A DNA stretch of 64,000 nt from Kuschelorhynchus macadamiae (Eukaryota; Arthropoda; Insecta; Coleoptera; Curculionidae). Under the pieces are notes generated by a model, which saw only the letters and a program-made list of their open reading frames with translations, searched no databases and was not told the DNA's origin. The stretch is from assembly GCA_030620095.1 (NCBI GenBank), contig JAUTXW010000205.1:1178001-1242000 (forward strand), written 5' to 3'. Of this stretch, positions 22,638 to 34,399 are shown in pieces (the first letter of the stretch is position 1; each line of letters opens with the position of its first letter). The position numbers and the translations under genes are program-made.

Positions 22638-22670
22638 CTGATGAAGCCATATTGTTGGCGAAACAATTAT
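22638..22670 (+). ncRNA. Hammerhead-like motif
   Basis: CTGATGA at 22638-22644, a short GCC/GGC stem II with an 8-nt loop, then GAAA at 22660-22663 and an ACA..TGT candidate stem III. A UH cleavage context is not convincing. No Penelope coding sequence is readable next to it, so it may be a solo relic or chance. Confidence 0.35.
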
Positions 22671-22679
22671 GTGTTTAAT

Positions 22680-23298
22680 TTTTTGTAATATAATTTAAGT
22701 GGATTAATGTTTTCGTTTACCTAATTAACTCAATTAGCACTTGATCTAAAACGGCCAATCAGAAAATCAAAATTGGAACTAATTTTTTTGAAGTGGTCTC
22801 TAAGGAAGCTAAAGCAATTAAATTGTTATTCTTTTCAGGAAGAGTGTTTGATCTAAAGGGGGAAATGTTGGATATAATGCCATAAATTTGAAAAATTAGA
22901 TTTTTTCCTAATAAACAATTTATTAAGCAGATACACTTAAAATCAAAATTATTTCATGCTATGCAAATGCTAACTTTTAGCAAAATCTGTTTAAAAAAAT
23001 GCCACTTTTGTTCTATCCCTCGTATATACCAGATTAAAACAACAAAAATCTCAACAAAAGATGCACCTACAAAATATAAAAAACCGTTTGAAGTAAATCA
23101 TTTTGTTAACAGATTTTGGCCATTTAAATTAAAGTTGAATTTAAAAAAATTGCACTGTAATGTAAATCGGTCCTAGCATTGTAACACTTAGAAATGTAAG
23201 AGTGGACAGAGAGTACGAAGGCTCCCGCTAGATTAAGGTCAGGCAGTATATTTAAATGTCAAAAATTCATAAAACAATAAAATTAGGTAAATAGATAT
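22680..23298. other. Intron or intergenic sequence, no gene seen
   Basis: AT-rich. The 71-codon open frame 22961-23176 is basic and low in complexity, with no recognisable motif. Confidence 0.4.
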
Positions 23299-23304
23299 TT
23301 TATT
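23299..23304 (-). promoter_or_regulatory. AATAAA poly(A) signal for the proximal 3' end of the host gene
   Basis: AATAAA on the minus strand about 34 nt past the TAA of the exon 23338-23437, giving a very short 3' UTR. Confidence 0.5.
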
Positions 23305-23337
23305 CAGAAAAATGACTTTATTTTTAATTTGTTTTTC

Positions 23338-23437
23338 TTACACGTATTTTCTATAATGTAACCATGGGCGTCTATGGATTTTTGTCCTAGTCTTCACAAC
23401 TACCGGAACTTCATCATTTTGTACAATAACTTGTTTT
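23338..23437 (-). CDS. Host gene, proximal terminal exon (alternative 3' end 2)
   Basis: Minus strand: acceptor TTATTTTAG, then 100 nt. One base completes the previous codon (AC plus A gives Thr). The frame continues KQVIVQNDEVPVVVKTRTKI, then HRRPWLHYRKYV and TAA. The V/P/K-rich start continues the style of exon 35253-35383 (EKEVEVPEHVKSVTKT), so this may well be the main 3' end. It lies between exons 35253-35383 and 21529-21724, and both ends are phase-compatible. Confidence 0.7.
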
Positions 23438-23570
23438 CTAAAATAAGAAAAATTACTGATTAGCAAAATTTAAATCACTTAGTCTTCGTCATATACAGGG
23501 TAATAATTAAATATGTACAAAGACTTTAAGGGTGATTTATTGACATATTTAAAAAGTACTAGGGTATAGT

Positions 23571-23955
23571 GTTGAAAGGTCGCGGTAAACAGACCATCAT
23601 TTAAAAAAAAATCTTGTAAATTGGTGCAGTACAACTCTCTCACGATCTTGCTGAAAAATCTGGCTTAGAAGATTTTAAATATTAGACTAGCTGGCCCGGA
23701 AGACCTTGTTCTGCTTTTTCCGTTAGAGAACGCGATGAGTTTCCAGTGGTATTAAAAGAATATTGGGCGCATTCACCACATCGTCTAGAAATGTTATTGA
23801 AGAAAAACCATATTGGTTTTATAGAAAAAATGCTCAATGAAACAATAGAGAAATAGAGTTGAAAGGTCTCGGTGACCAGACGACCATTTAAAAAAAAAAT
23901 CATGTAAACTGGTGCAGTACAACTCTCTCTCAAACTTGCTGAAAAATCTGAGAAA
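23571..23955. repeat. Dispersed repeat with an internal direct duplication
   Basis: GTTGAAAGGTC..CGGTGA/CGGTAAACAGACC to CTTGCTGAAAAATCTG occurs at 23571-23665 and again at 23857-23955. The middle part (CATTCACCACATCGTC, AGAAATGTTATTGAAGAAAA) recurs at 62395-62545. Confidence 0.65.
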
Positions 23956-25989
23956 CTCCTAAGCCGTGTTTAATTATTTAAAGGCTATAGGCGTGCTCTG
24001 ATTAATTTTTTTTCAAAAATTTAAGCTATTACCATAAGCAGTTTTAAATAAAATAAACAATAATAATGGCTATGTGTAAAAACATGTCACACTTTTTATA
24101 GGTATTTCAATCATATCTAGCAAACCACTTTAACTATTTTGATAATATTTGATATCCAGGGTGTACCAATTTGATTTAACCAATGCAAGTTATGACAAAA
24201 TGTAATTTTAGGGATTTTCATAAATATAAAAGTATTTTTTCATCGTTAATTTACTTCTTCGGTCAATGATAACATGTACATTTTTTCGCTTGTTTTGGTA
24301 CAGTTTTGATTTGTCTATCCAACATTTCCGATTTGAAATCTGTCCGCAAATACGGCACAAAATTGCTTTTTTATGTAAAAGTCAATATTGTAGTAAGATG
24401 TAATATAGCAGTCGAGTTTACAAAACTGCAATAACTGATACAGGTCCGTATTTAAGAAATTCGACCTGATTGAGAATGTGCCTCGAATTATTTTTGGGAA
24501 GCTGTTGTCAAATTTCTTTTGCACCTTTAAACATCTGCAAGAATATATTATTATTATTTACTAAGGTTTTCTTAATTTTTAGATTACTTACATGAGCAGT
24601 AGCAACTTGTTGCCATTACATCTGCCGCCTTTCATTTACAGGCATCTTTAGGGATCTTTATTTAGCTTTTATAACTGTTCTATTATAGCCGAACGTATTT
24701 TTTTAAGTATATCTTCACTTCACAACTACCGGAAGCGGCTCCGCACAACACCTCCTACAAGAAAAGGCCAGGGTGCTGAGTGAAATTATCTAGTGACGTC
24801 ACGTTCCGTGGTCATACGTCCATTATTTGCCGTTCGTCTAACATCGGTAGTTATCGGTTCACATTCGTCTTCAGCCATTTTTAGCTTAGTAGATTGAAAC
24901 GACGTTGTGAAACTAGGCAAAAACTTGAGAAAACATTTTTTTTCGTAAAAAGTTTATAAATACCTCAACTTCATTATTAATTCATGGCTAAAATAATATT
25001 ACAGCAATATCCCATGGGAGCTATTGCTTCATGCTAATTTTTCTTACGAATCGTTACAGACTTATTCAGAAAGAAACGTTAATCGGGCGTAGGGCTCGAG
25101 GTCTTTTGCAGGTACTATATCGCTTCTCGCCAATGCATTCAACGAAGGTATAGTTCCCGCCCATTCATATACTTTATATTTTTATTTTGGATTTAAAATT
25201 AACAGTAAGAATAATAATTATTCTGAATCCCCCATGAAATAAACAGTAAACTCGATCCGGCATCGTTGCTTTGTGCCGTATCTCTTCGTGACGTCGCGTC
25301 GGCCCAAACATCGGAATATCGGGGTTGCCGTTCTATTACAGGTGTAATAGATCTATTTATTACTATTGTGAAGGATCTATTACTCTATTAACTTATAGAC
25401 CAGATATAAAAGCCAAAAGCTATATGTATTATGGAGATACGTTTATAAACGTAGCTAAAAATATTTGATACTACAATAAAGCTAGTTATTGGTTATTGTC
25501 ATTATTTGTTATCGTTTTTGCGCCGTCGCGATTGTCTCGTTGTTTAATTTCATGGTTTTGGCCGATCTCTGTTTTACACAACTGTTTTTAAATTTTGGAT
25601 GTGTTATTTACCATATAACTTGTAACTAGGAGCCAAATTAAGCCAGGTAAAATTTGTCGGCTCTACCTGTTTTTTGCGTAAATAAGGATAAGCACATCAT
25701 TAAAAAATTAGATTTTAGCACAAATAAAGTTTAAGCAAACTATGATCTGTTAGTATTTTTGAAAATCTATTACCTTTTACTAACCAATCTATTACTTTAA
25801 ATCAAATCGCTGTGGCTGTGGCAACACTGATGACTAGTGACGGTTGTTTGTTTTGTTCTTCAGTATTAAATGGGATAATAGACGTTCGCGTGAATAAACT
25901 CGATATTATGGATTTTGTTATATTTAGGAAAAAGAATCGGTTTCTAATACGTTTATAAGTGTTTTATATCCTTTCAAAATATCTTACAG

Positions 25990-26287
25990 ATGTTGTGCAC
26001 CCGGTTGTAAAGGTAATTACCAGAACGATCCAACAGTACGAGTGTTTCATTTTCCGAAAACTGAACAACGCCGATTAAAATGGCAAAGTGCCATTCATCG
26101 CGAGGATTTCCTAGTGATAGCAGACGAGTGTGTGTGTAAGTGTCATTTTGAAAAAGAAGATTTTATTTGGCAGAGATCCCAGCAGGACTCCAAAACGGGT
26201 GTGATCGTTTCTGTAATAATAAATAATAATAAATTATTGTTTATTTACAAAAAAATACATTACATTACTGTAAATAAACAAAAATAA
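25990..26287 (+). CDS. THAP zinc-finger exon
   Basis: After an acceptor-like TCTTACAG the frame reads CCAPGCKGNYQNDPTVRVFH, then FPKTEQRRLKWQSAIHREDF, CVCKCHFEKEDF and W. This is the C2-CH pattern of a THAP domain with the FP motif, W and CxxHF in the right order. THAP domains bind DNA and form the N-terminus of P-element and THAP9 transposases. The P-type transposase lies downstream on the same strand. No start codon is in this frame, so an upstream exon is implied. The frame after residue 65 is probably intron read-through. Confidence 0.7.
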
Positions 26288-26351
26288 ATCACAGAAACTA
26301 TTTATAATTAGTTTGTACGTGAGAGGTAGCGATTTAACGTATACTTATATA
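26268..26351. repeat. 84-bp exact direct repeat, copy A
   Basis: Identical over 84 bp to 26838-26921, 570 bp away, starting CTGTAAATAAAC and ending ACTTATATA. Confidence 0.9.
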
Positions 26352-26837
26352 CAGGGTCCTGCAGCTCACCTCCCGTCTTTTATTATTAAAAGCCACTATA
26401 AAAATACATTACATTACAGGTATTTTGCATGTTGGAATAATCACATTATGGATGTTTGCACTTCTAAATACTTGACAAAAAAGCAAATTATCGCCAATTA
26501 TAAAGTAATCGTAGTTAATAATTAATAATGAAAATTAGTGTAGTTAAAATTATGTAGTAACAATTGTTATTATTGGCTATATATTGGTGATCGCATATGC
26601 CATCAACAATTATCATCCGAATTGTAGAAGCCAGAACGTTATATATTATATTATTACGAAATGTATCTGTTTTGTCTCAGAATGTCTAGTATTTTAAAGT
26701 TTTGGGTTGTAAGTTGTAAGTGTATAATTATTGAAATGAAAGTTAAAAAGTAGCTTTATTATCAAATAATAATATATAATCGGTTAATCGTATGAATCGA
26801 TGAATCCTTCTTTTTTACACTATTAATTATTACAGAT

Positions 26838-26921
26838 CTGTAAATAAACAAAAATAAATCACAGAAACTATTTATAATTAGTTTGTACGTGAGAGGTAGC
26901 GATTTAACGTATACTTATATA
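26838..26921. repeat. 84-bp exact direct repeat, copy B
   Basis: Partner of 26268-26351. The exact match indicates a recent duplication or an insertion-associated event between THAP exon and LINE. Confidence 0.9.
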
Positions 26922-27294
26922 TAGTAACTATCACACTATACTTATTATTAAAGATAACAGTAAATTAAAGTTAATCTTTTTATCGTATATTAATTGCGTG
27001 CGTGTGAGTCTATGTATGTTTGTGTTTATATATAATGATCCATATCAAGTAAATTGTCAAAGTCGAGTGATTTGTCAAAATCGGGTGAAGTTTCAAATCT
27101 GGGTAAGTAATCCATGCCTGTGGTGTGTTTATTTAAATAAGAGTATAATGTCTATTTTATTTTGATTATTATTTTATATTTAATGATTATTTACTAAATT
27201 CTGAAAGAGATTATGCGTCGATTGTGTTCACAATTTAATCTTCTTTTTAAAAGTTATCAAATTTGTTATACTTTTTATTTCTAGTGGCAAAACA

Positions 27295-30200
27295 TTATAA
27301 AGTCTTGGTGCTATGTACAAATAGTTTCTTTGTGGTTTTGTCACATTTGGGAATTTTTACAAATATTTGTTCTTTTTTTCGCGTTGGGTATGTATGTGAT
27401 ATAGGCTCAAGCAGTATTTTCTTTTGATGAACAGCAATGAATAGTTTTTGGTAGTATGTTGGTCTGGTATCTGCAACTCCACTTAAACTATATAGTTGTT
27501 CACTTGAAAAAGTAAGACTCTTTTTATATATTATTCGTAAAATCCATTTTTGCATAAAGTTTAATCTATCCAGGTGACAGTCAAGTACTTTACCACATCC
27601 CAAAATACCATATGAGATGTAAGATTGTACAAATGAATAATAAACTGATTTCAAATATACCGGATCTAGATATTGTCCCAAACTTCTAAATTTTCCTATT
27701 AATCCCCTTAATTTATTTACAATAATATTGTTAATATGTAAGTCCCATTTTAGACGTCTGTCTATAGTAATGCCAAGATACTTAACGGACTCGACCTCTG
27801 GTATTTTTGTATAATTGTCGATAACAAGATCTCCCAAACTGGGCAAGTTACTTGAATAAGACGTGAAAGGCAAATAATTAGTTTTCCCAGTATTCAGTGT
27901 AAGTCTGTTTATTTCAAACCATTTCTTAATAATTTTAAAATCATTTTCGGAGTTTGCCTTTAATATTTGCCAGTTATCAGATGTATAAAAAATAAAAGGT
28001 GTCATCTGCAAAACTTATAATGGTTCCTCTAAGTTTTAAACTGAGTAGACTATTTATATATAGAATAAATGGTAGTGGACCCAGCACTGTACCATGGGAA
28101 CACCATAGGTTACTATTCTTTTTTCACTATTTACGCCATTCATAGAAACTATTTGTTATCGATCCGTTAAGTAACTTTTTTCCGAAGATCATGAGTTTTT
28201 CCTCTTATGCCATACATTTCGATTTTTTCCAATAGTGTTTTGTGGCATACCGTATCAAACACATTGGAGAGATCTACAAAAATACCTAGAGCTGGCATTT
28301 TTTTATCAACTGCTTCATATACTAATGACGTTAAGTAGCTAATGGCATGTTCTGTTGACTTTCGTTCCATAAAACCAAACTGGCGTTGCGATATAATATT
28401 ATGTTTGTTTAGAAAGTTGAGAATTCGATTTTTTATAATTTTTTCTATAATTTTAGATAACGTCGACGTTAGAGATACTGGACGGTAGTTACCTATTTCT
28501 GTCCTACATCCCGACTTAAACAGTGGTTTTATAACTCCTGTTTTCAATGATTTTGGAAAATATCTTTGCTCGAAACATTTATTAATTATTAGGCTTAATG
28601 GCATGGATATTATATCAGAAACAGCCTTTAAAGTTTCTGCCCTTATCTGATCTAGCCCAGGAGATTTTCTTATTTTCAAGGTGTTTATAACTTTAACTAT
28701 TTCCTCCTCATTCGTTTCAAACAAGAACATAGATTTATTAACTCGAAGAATATTGTCTTGAAATTCATCAGGAACTGTAATATTACTCTCATATCTTTCA
28801 CCTACATCGGTAAAAAAATCATTGAACTCGTTTGCTATTTCTTGCTGAGCTGTTATTGTATCTTGATTTTCTGTTTTGATTTGATCTATATTAAATCTAG
28901 ATACATTTTTCCCGCATATCTCATTTACACAGGTCCGCAAGTTTTTTGGTGATGATTTATTTTTTTCTATTAATTTTTTTGCATAATCTTTTTTACTCTT
29001 ATTTATTAACGTTTTTAATTTATTCTTATATATTTTATATTGCTGTTTTAAGTTGTCATTTTCTGGATTATTTTGTAACTGGACATATAATTTATTCTTC
29101 TTTACAATTAAACCTAGTAAGGAATTTGTTATCCATGGTTTTTTGCTGGTCCATGCTTTTTGGATGAATGTTTTACTTTATTTGTGCAGACTTCAATGTA
29201 ATGAGTCCCATGATTCCTCATTTAGAAGTTTTCTCAGTTTTTTATAATCCACGAATTTTTTATAAACTGGTAATTGCGTGTCTTGTACTTGTTGGTAATA
29301 GTTTTCTAAAGTAAGAGCAATTGGGTCATGATCACTGTAGTCACACTTTATAACAAATGACTCAGTAGTGTTATTATGTATTTGTTTAACAAAAAAGTGA
29401 TCTAGGCAAGTCTCGCTCGTCGAGTTACCTGCTTTACATATGACACAAAATTAAATGGGCTTAAAATCGTTTTATAATCCTTAATATAATCTTCGTTCCC
29501 TAGCAAATTAATATTTATGTCTCCAGTAAATATGTGATTGTCTTTTTTACAATTTGAAAAATAATTAAATAAGTCTAAATTAAATAGTTGGACGGGAACT
29601 TGGTGACCTATACAGAGAAGTTATTGTTATATTGCTTTTTCCATCAATAATATCTAAAACAATTGCCTTAGAGACACCTATATTTACTAAATTATACTTA
29701 TATTTAAAATTTTTATTTACATAAACAATTTCGCCATCACAGGTATTAAAATTTCCCTTATTCTATACAGTATCATACCCGTCAATACAAAAACAATCCA
29801 ATGAATCTATTTGATGAGTTTCAGTAAAGACCATAGCATCAAAGTTAAACTTTATTTGACTCAAAAGAATTATTAAATGATCAAAATTTGTCTTAATGCC
29901 TCGTATATTTGTGTGTAGTATTTTAAGTTTTTTTCTTTATTATCAATTGCACTATTAATGTCTGACGGATTTTCAATACTGATTGCCTCAACATTTTGTA
30001 CGTTAAAGTGTTTTATAAAAGGATCCATTCTCATGCAATGATTACGCACTGATAAATATTCAACTATAAAGAATATTCTTAGAACTTACTTTTGCCTTGC
30101 AACACTACGGGTAGATGGCCGTGTTTCCTTTAACTTGCTATTTAGCAAGGTAGGGGTGCTCCTTGTTCCTGAAGACGAATTGCCTTTTGTTTGGCTTGAA

Positions 30201-30390
30201 CTTTTTAAGACATTCATTCCTGCATTGGTTTCTTTATTGATGTTAATCTCAGTCTGGTTCATAAGTGTATGGTCTGTCTCCTCCCGTGTAGCGCTTGGTG
30301 TTCCTGGTGCGCAAAGTGAAGTTCTCGTTCGAAAAGTAAATACCTCATTATCCGAGTCGTTTTGTTTTTCGCTTACTATTCTCTCTTTTT
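27295..30390 (-). pseudogene. LINE ORF2: endonuclease and reverse transcriptase
   Basis: Endonuclease: HIFTGDININLLGNEDYI near 29530 (GDxN motif). RT: KSPGLDQIRAETLKAVSD, GNYRPVSLTSTLSKIIEKII, RQFGFMERKSTEHAISYL, FVDLSNVFDTVCHKTLLEKI (28940-28167), then after frameshifts GVPHGTVLGPLPFILYIN, FADDT (RT catalytic site), and VKYLGITIDRRLKWDLHINN (28011-27295). The order fits CR1/jockey-like RTs. At least two frameshifts around 28010-28170 and more in the endonuclease half make it inactive. Confidence 0.75.
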
Positions 30391-30393
30391 CTA

Positions 30394-30945
30394 CTAGTTG
30401 TTCATAATTATATATGCTGTCAGGCCTCTCTTCTTTGCTTCTTGTAAATTGTGTACCAAAACTTTATGTATAATCCTTTCTTGTTTAGACAAATCTCTAT
30501 TAATATATATTGGTTTTCCTTTTAGTTTGTAGGGATTTTTTAGAACCAGTTTTTTATTTAAAAATGATGTAAATTCAATAAGCAATGGTCGCTTTTCATT
30601 TGATCCAATGTAATAAATATTATTTATGTCACTAAGATTAAGCTCAATACCAATCAATTCTTTAAATTTCAAAATTGCCCAATTAGCTTAAGCGCAATCT
30701 TTTAGGCCTTTCTCTTCTGACAGTCCATATATGACCAAATTATTCTTTTTATTTTTATTTTCTAAAGTTTCGATCCGTTTCTCTAGATTATGATATTTTT
30801 GCTCTAAAAGAGCAACATTTTCCTTAAACTCAAAGGCCTGCTTAATAAATTCCTTCCTTACTTTTTTTATTCCGTCCTTCAACTGCTTCGTACTGAATTC
30901 TATCAATTTTTTAATATCCTTTAATTGAAGAGTAACATCTACCAT
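30394..30945 (-). pseudogene. LINE ORF1 (coiled coil and RNA-binding type)
   Basis: From ATG at 30945 (complement) a coiled-coil-like stretch (LLEQKYHNLEKRIETLENK) is followed by NKKNNLVIYGLSEEKG, the usual start of the ORF1 RRM-like domain. After a stop the second frame reads YIGSNEKRPLLIEFTSFLNK and PIYINRDLSKQERIIHKVLV, the R-D-L-S.xER motif of ORF1 proteins. One lesion near 30680 separates the halves. Confidence 0.65.
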
Positions 30946-31041
30946 TATATATCTATGTACTTACGTGTACGTTCACCTTTATTTGCCGGCCTTTGATTCT
31001 TATCAATTAAACGCTGATAAATTAAACTTAAATATCCAAGA

Positions 31042-31875
31042 TTGAAAGAATACAGCGTAGGAACTAAATTTACTAATTGTCCAAAATACTTATCGAAAAC
31101 TATAACGCATCGAAAAAGCAGGGAAGAAAAGCTTAGGGAAATAGACGAAATTCGATTTCAGCAGGGTAACAGGGTAAACAGCGCACAAATTATGATTCTT
31201 TTGAAGGGTTCTGTAATTTGTTTAAAACATTTAATGTAATTTGTTTAAGACATTTTATGATTGACAAAAAATTTCTAAGACTCTCTTCAGGATTGAATAT
31301 ACTCCTGGGTCTACAATTACGTGGGGCGTTAAAATAAATACCCATTTAGAAATAAGTACATAATTATATGGACAACCAGTAAGTGTACAAATTGAGTTTG
31401 GACGAATTACGAAATTTAATTGATAGCATTGATTGTTCGATGAATGTTCTTTCTTTAGAGACCGAAAAAGACAATAACCCCTATTATGACCGAGATCCTG
31501 AATTTGAGAACCGAAAAAATAGCAACGATTTATCAAAAATACATCTAGTTCTAAACTTCGTTTGAGAATTGCTAAAAAAATTAGAAGTATACGATTTTTT
31601 TTATTTCGGAGCAAATAAAATTAAGAACTTTGCCAAAATAACGATACCAATATTCATGTGCAACTATGGTATTTTGTTCAATTGTAAATATAATTAGTCC
31701 TCATGCCTACAAATATTTGAGAAGTTATTAGCCATTACTTTTACCCCACTCTGATACCATCAAGGATGTGTGTAATAATTTTTTAACCAATCCCCATATT
31801 GATGAGAAAAGAATATTTTTGACTTATGCTCCAAATATTTTTAAATATTTAAATGACCAATACAAATGAAGAGTA
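31042..31875 (+). pseudogene. P-element-like transposase, middle part
   Basis: Plus-strand pieces: KFTNCPKYLSKTITHRKSRE near 31060, MYKLSLDELRNLIDSIDCSM near 31383, and SPHAYKYLR with DTIKDVCNNFLTNPHIDEKR near 31695-31810. The last matches the SPxAYxYLRxxLxLPHPxTI block of THAP9/P transposases. Stops and shifts separate the pieces. Confidence 0.6.
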
Positions 31876-32289
31876 TAATTTCTAAAGAGTCTAAGTGCCA
31901 AAACTATCAAACAGAGATATTGATAAAAAACTGATTTTTGTTTTATTTAAACAAAACCATTTCAAAACATATGTTTATTTAGTTTAATCGTAAGCTAACA
32001 ATACTTCGTATCATAAATTAGGAAGCCCAAACATTGTAACCGCATGCAAAATCAAAAAACATTTTCCAAAATTTGTAAATGTCCTAAGTTTCATTTTTAA
32101 TACAATATAAAACAGTCTAAGTGCCAATGTCACATAGAAAATAAACTGACATAAACGAAAAATATATAAAAAGTAATATTGAAATGGTCAAATAAACCAT
32201 GAAAAAACAATAAGTAAGTATAAAACCTATTAAAAAACTAAAAATATTATCCTGCATTTCATTACAATAAAAATTAGAACATAAAAAGG

Positions 32290-32938
32290 TAAACACTAGT
32301 GTTCTTCGTTTACAGTAGATTTTGCAATAATGTCTTCATAAAATTGACGATATGTTAAATGAATATAATCCAGCATAGATTTCAAATTGCCGAGTTTTGC
32401 TGCACTAATCCGAGATTTACACTCCAGTTGGAAAGGTTTCTGCAAACGAAAATTTGAAAGTAGTTTACCTTTTTTAAGTACGTTGCATGTTTCCCAAGAA
32501 GCCACGCCACTAAAACTTTTCCGTTTTAATACCTGAAATGGATTTCCTTTTGAAACGCGCCACCAGGAAGCTTGGGAGATATTGAGTTTTGAGGTGTTGA
32601 TGTATCGATCAGCAAATGCATGGAGATCTTTAAAGTTATTATCTTGCATGTGAATAACTCTGAACGGATTTTTGTAACAACTCTCCTTTCATTTTCTCAA
32701 TGTATAATTTACTTAGTCTTTTGCGCTTCTCAATATGTGCAAAGTCTCTGTCACATGGCAGGTATGTATGTCCAGATACTAAGAACTTCTGTTCTATTTG
32801 GGAAAATTTTCCAATTGCAACGAGATAGATGAGTTTTAAAGTACTGAATAAAATAACACGCAATAATATAAACTGGCACTTAGAACCCTTCACCGTAAAT
32901 AATATGTGGCACTTACACGTGCCGCCATCTATCACCAA
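32290..32938 (-). pseudogene. DUF7869-type transposon ORF fragment inside the P-like transposase
   Basis: Two overlapping minus-strand frames carry KFLVSGHTYLPCDRDFAHIE and KRKRLSKLYIEK, then ASWWRVSKGNPFQVLKRK. The GHT/SxLPxDxDF..IE motif is the hallmark of proteins annotated as DUF7869 in insect and cnidarian transposons. The sequence TCTAAGTGCCA occurs at 31890 and 32115, with its reverse complement at 32874. The true ends are uncertain. P-transposase sequence lies on both sides in the other orientation. Confidence 0.6.
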
Positions 32939-32940
32939 GG

Positions 32941-33940
32941 GTCTAAAGCAGCAAACATTTTTATGGCTCTTAGCGCGTTTACAGAATCATTGGCGATGGC
33001 ACATAGACCCTTTTAAAGTTCACAACTGGAAAAAGAAAGTTACACTCTTCAAATATGTTTCTCTGTTAATGGATAAAATTCATATTGATCCTTATCTTGA
33101 CTATAAGGGTGGAAATGTGGTTGGGGCATCAGTGAACAATGAATAATTAGCAATAACTGCATATGCATTCATGATTACAAGTATATATTCGGATGTTAAG
33201 GAAGTTTTTCACGTTACCCCTATATCAAAAATTAATCATGAATTGCTTTTCTATTTTGTCAAGACGATAATTACTCGTTTAGAGGCCACAAGATATACAG
33301 TCTTTTGTGCACTCAGATACAACAATTCAATTAATGGAAAATGTCTAATTTTGCCCCAAAAAAAAGAACTTAATATAGTGTATCCACATCCTGTCGATCC
33401 AAAAAGGCCATTATTCTATTTGTTTGATTCTATATACCTTTTAAAATGCATTTTCAATAACTGACCAAACTCAAAACCTGATCAGACACTTATATATCCG
33501 GACTCTTGCAGCGGCGAAAAAAATCTGCTTGTTTTTCAGCTCTAAAAAATGCACGACTTAGAACAAAACGTGATACTAAACTTTGGCTATTCTTTGAATT
33601 TAAAAGCTCTATATTCATCTAACTTGGAAAGACAAAATATAAAACTTGCATTGAAAAAGTTTTAATTCTTTTGTAATTGAAGGCCTACAAAATTTTGAAA
33701 AAGATATCCCTAATGCGCAAGATGCAGCTGATTTTGTGGTGGAATACAATAAACGTTAAAACACCTTTAAAAAGAAAACGTTTGCGTGACATTTTCAGGA
33801 ACCTATTGTAAAAGGCAATGTTTCAAGGGATCCAAAACTTGAGTTTTTAGAACTTAATTATTATAATATTAACAAATCCAGGAAAAAAGCACATACTATT
33901 GCAGTAAACAACAATACTGCGTTGTTTCGATATAACCACG
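32941..33940 (+). pseudogene. P-element-like (THAP9-type) transposase, catalytic and C-terminal part
   Basis: Reads GLKQQTFLWLLARLQNHWR, VSLLMDKIHIDPYLDYKGGN (catalytic Asp in MDEIH-type motif), VVGASVNNE, AYAFMITSIYSDVKEVFHVT, ALRYNNSINGKCL (expected DNxxxN; D lost), IVYPHPVDPKRPLFYLFDSI (Asp in FDPVH-type motif) and LLKCIFNN. C-terminal pieces SSNLERQNIKLALK, LQNFEKDIPNAQDAADFVVE and DPKLEFLELNYYN run to the right inverted repeat. One catalytic motif is changed and stops follow 33460, so it is inactive. Confidence 0.75.
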
Positions 33941-34399
33941 GGCGATGACGTCACAAATCAACGCCTTGTCTTGTAGGAGGGGTTGCTCCGCATCGCTACA
34001 ATTCACAATCTATAGAGAAACATCTCATCTACGCATTTTTCCTCAACAAAAAACATATGTAGCATTTTTAATCAACTTCAAAAAAGGAGGATGTTATCAA
34101 TTCGATTCTATGTATTTTTTTATGTCTGTACTTCGATTACTTCGCAATAGTTTGACCAGTTTGGATAAAATGTTCAGGAAATATTCAGGATGTTGGCGGA
34201 GATGTCCCATAGCCAGCATATAATGTTAAAAATCTCAGAATGGCGCCATGTTGCAATATGAAATTAAAGAAGTCGGTTCACAATATATTCGTTCACCATT
34301 ATATCAGGAAAAAAGATATGTATGTTATGCATATGCAGTGGACCCAGTGGTTATTTGTTAAACCCCACTTTTACAATAAGACTCGTATAAATAAAACTA

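Larger units (their letters stand above)
27240..30960 (-). mobile_element. Two-ORF non-LTR retrotransposon, antisense inside the P-like element
   Basis: Minus strand: ORF1 (30945-30394), then endonuclease and reverse transcriptase (30390-27295), so the element is close to full length at about 3.7 kb. Several frameshifts and stops break ORF2. The ends were placed from coding limits. No clear poly(A) tail or target duplication was found. Confidence 0.7.
24749..33982 (+). mobile_element. P-element-like (THAP9-type) transposon interrupted by a LINE and a second fragment
   Basis: Inverted end sequences: CACCTCCTACAAGAAAAGGC at 24749-24768 and, reverse complemented, CCCCTCCTACAAGACAAGGC at 33982-33963. 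A second inner pair (GTGACGTCA.CG..CCGTGGT) lies at 24793-24812 and 33954-33935. Between them on the plus strand are a THAP zinc finger (25990) and P-transposase blocks (31042-33940). An antisense LINE (27240-30960) and an antisense DUF7869-type fragment (32290-32938) break it. Exact ends and the 8-bp target duplication were not fixed. Confidence 0.6.

Noticed and set aside
25500..25900. More GC-balanced patch as a host promoter or CpG island
   Set aside because: It lies inside the P-like element near its THAP exon and is more simply the element's own 5' region.
30135..30407. 90-codon plus-strand hydrophobic frame
   Set aside because: Antisense to the decayed region between LINE ORF1 and the endonuclease; no independent support.
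31255..31614. 119-codon minus-strand frame
   Set aside because: Overlaps plus-strand P-like transposase blocks (LDELRNLIDSIDC) that fit a known protein order better.
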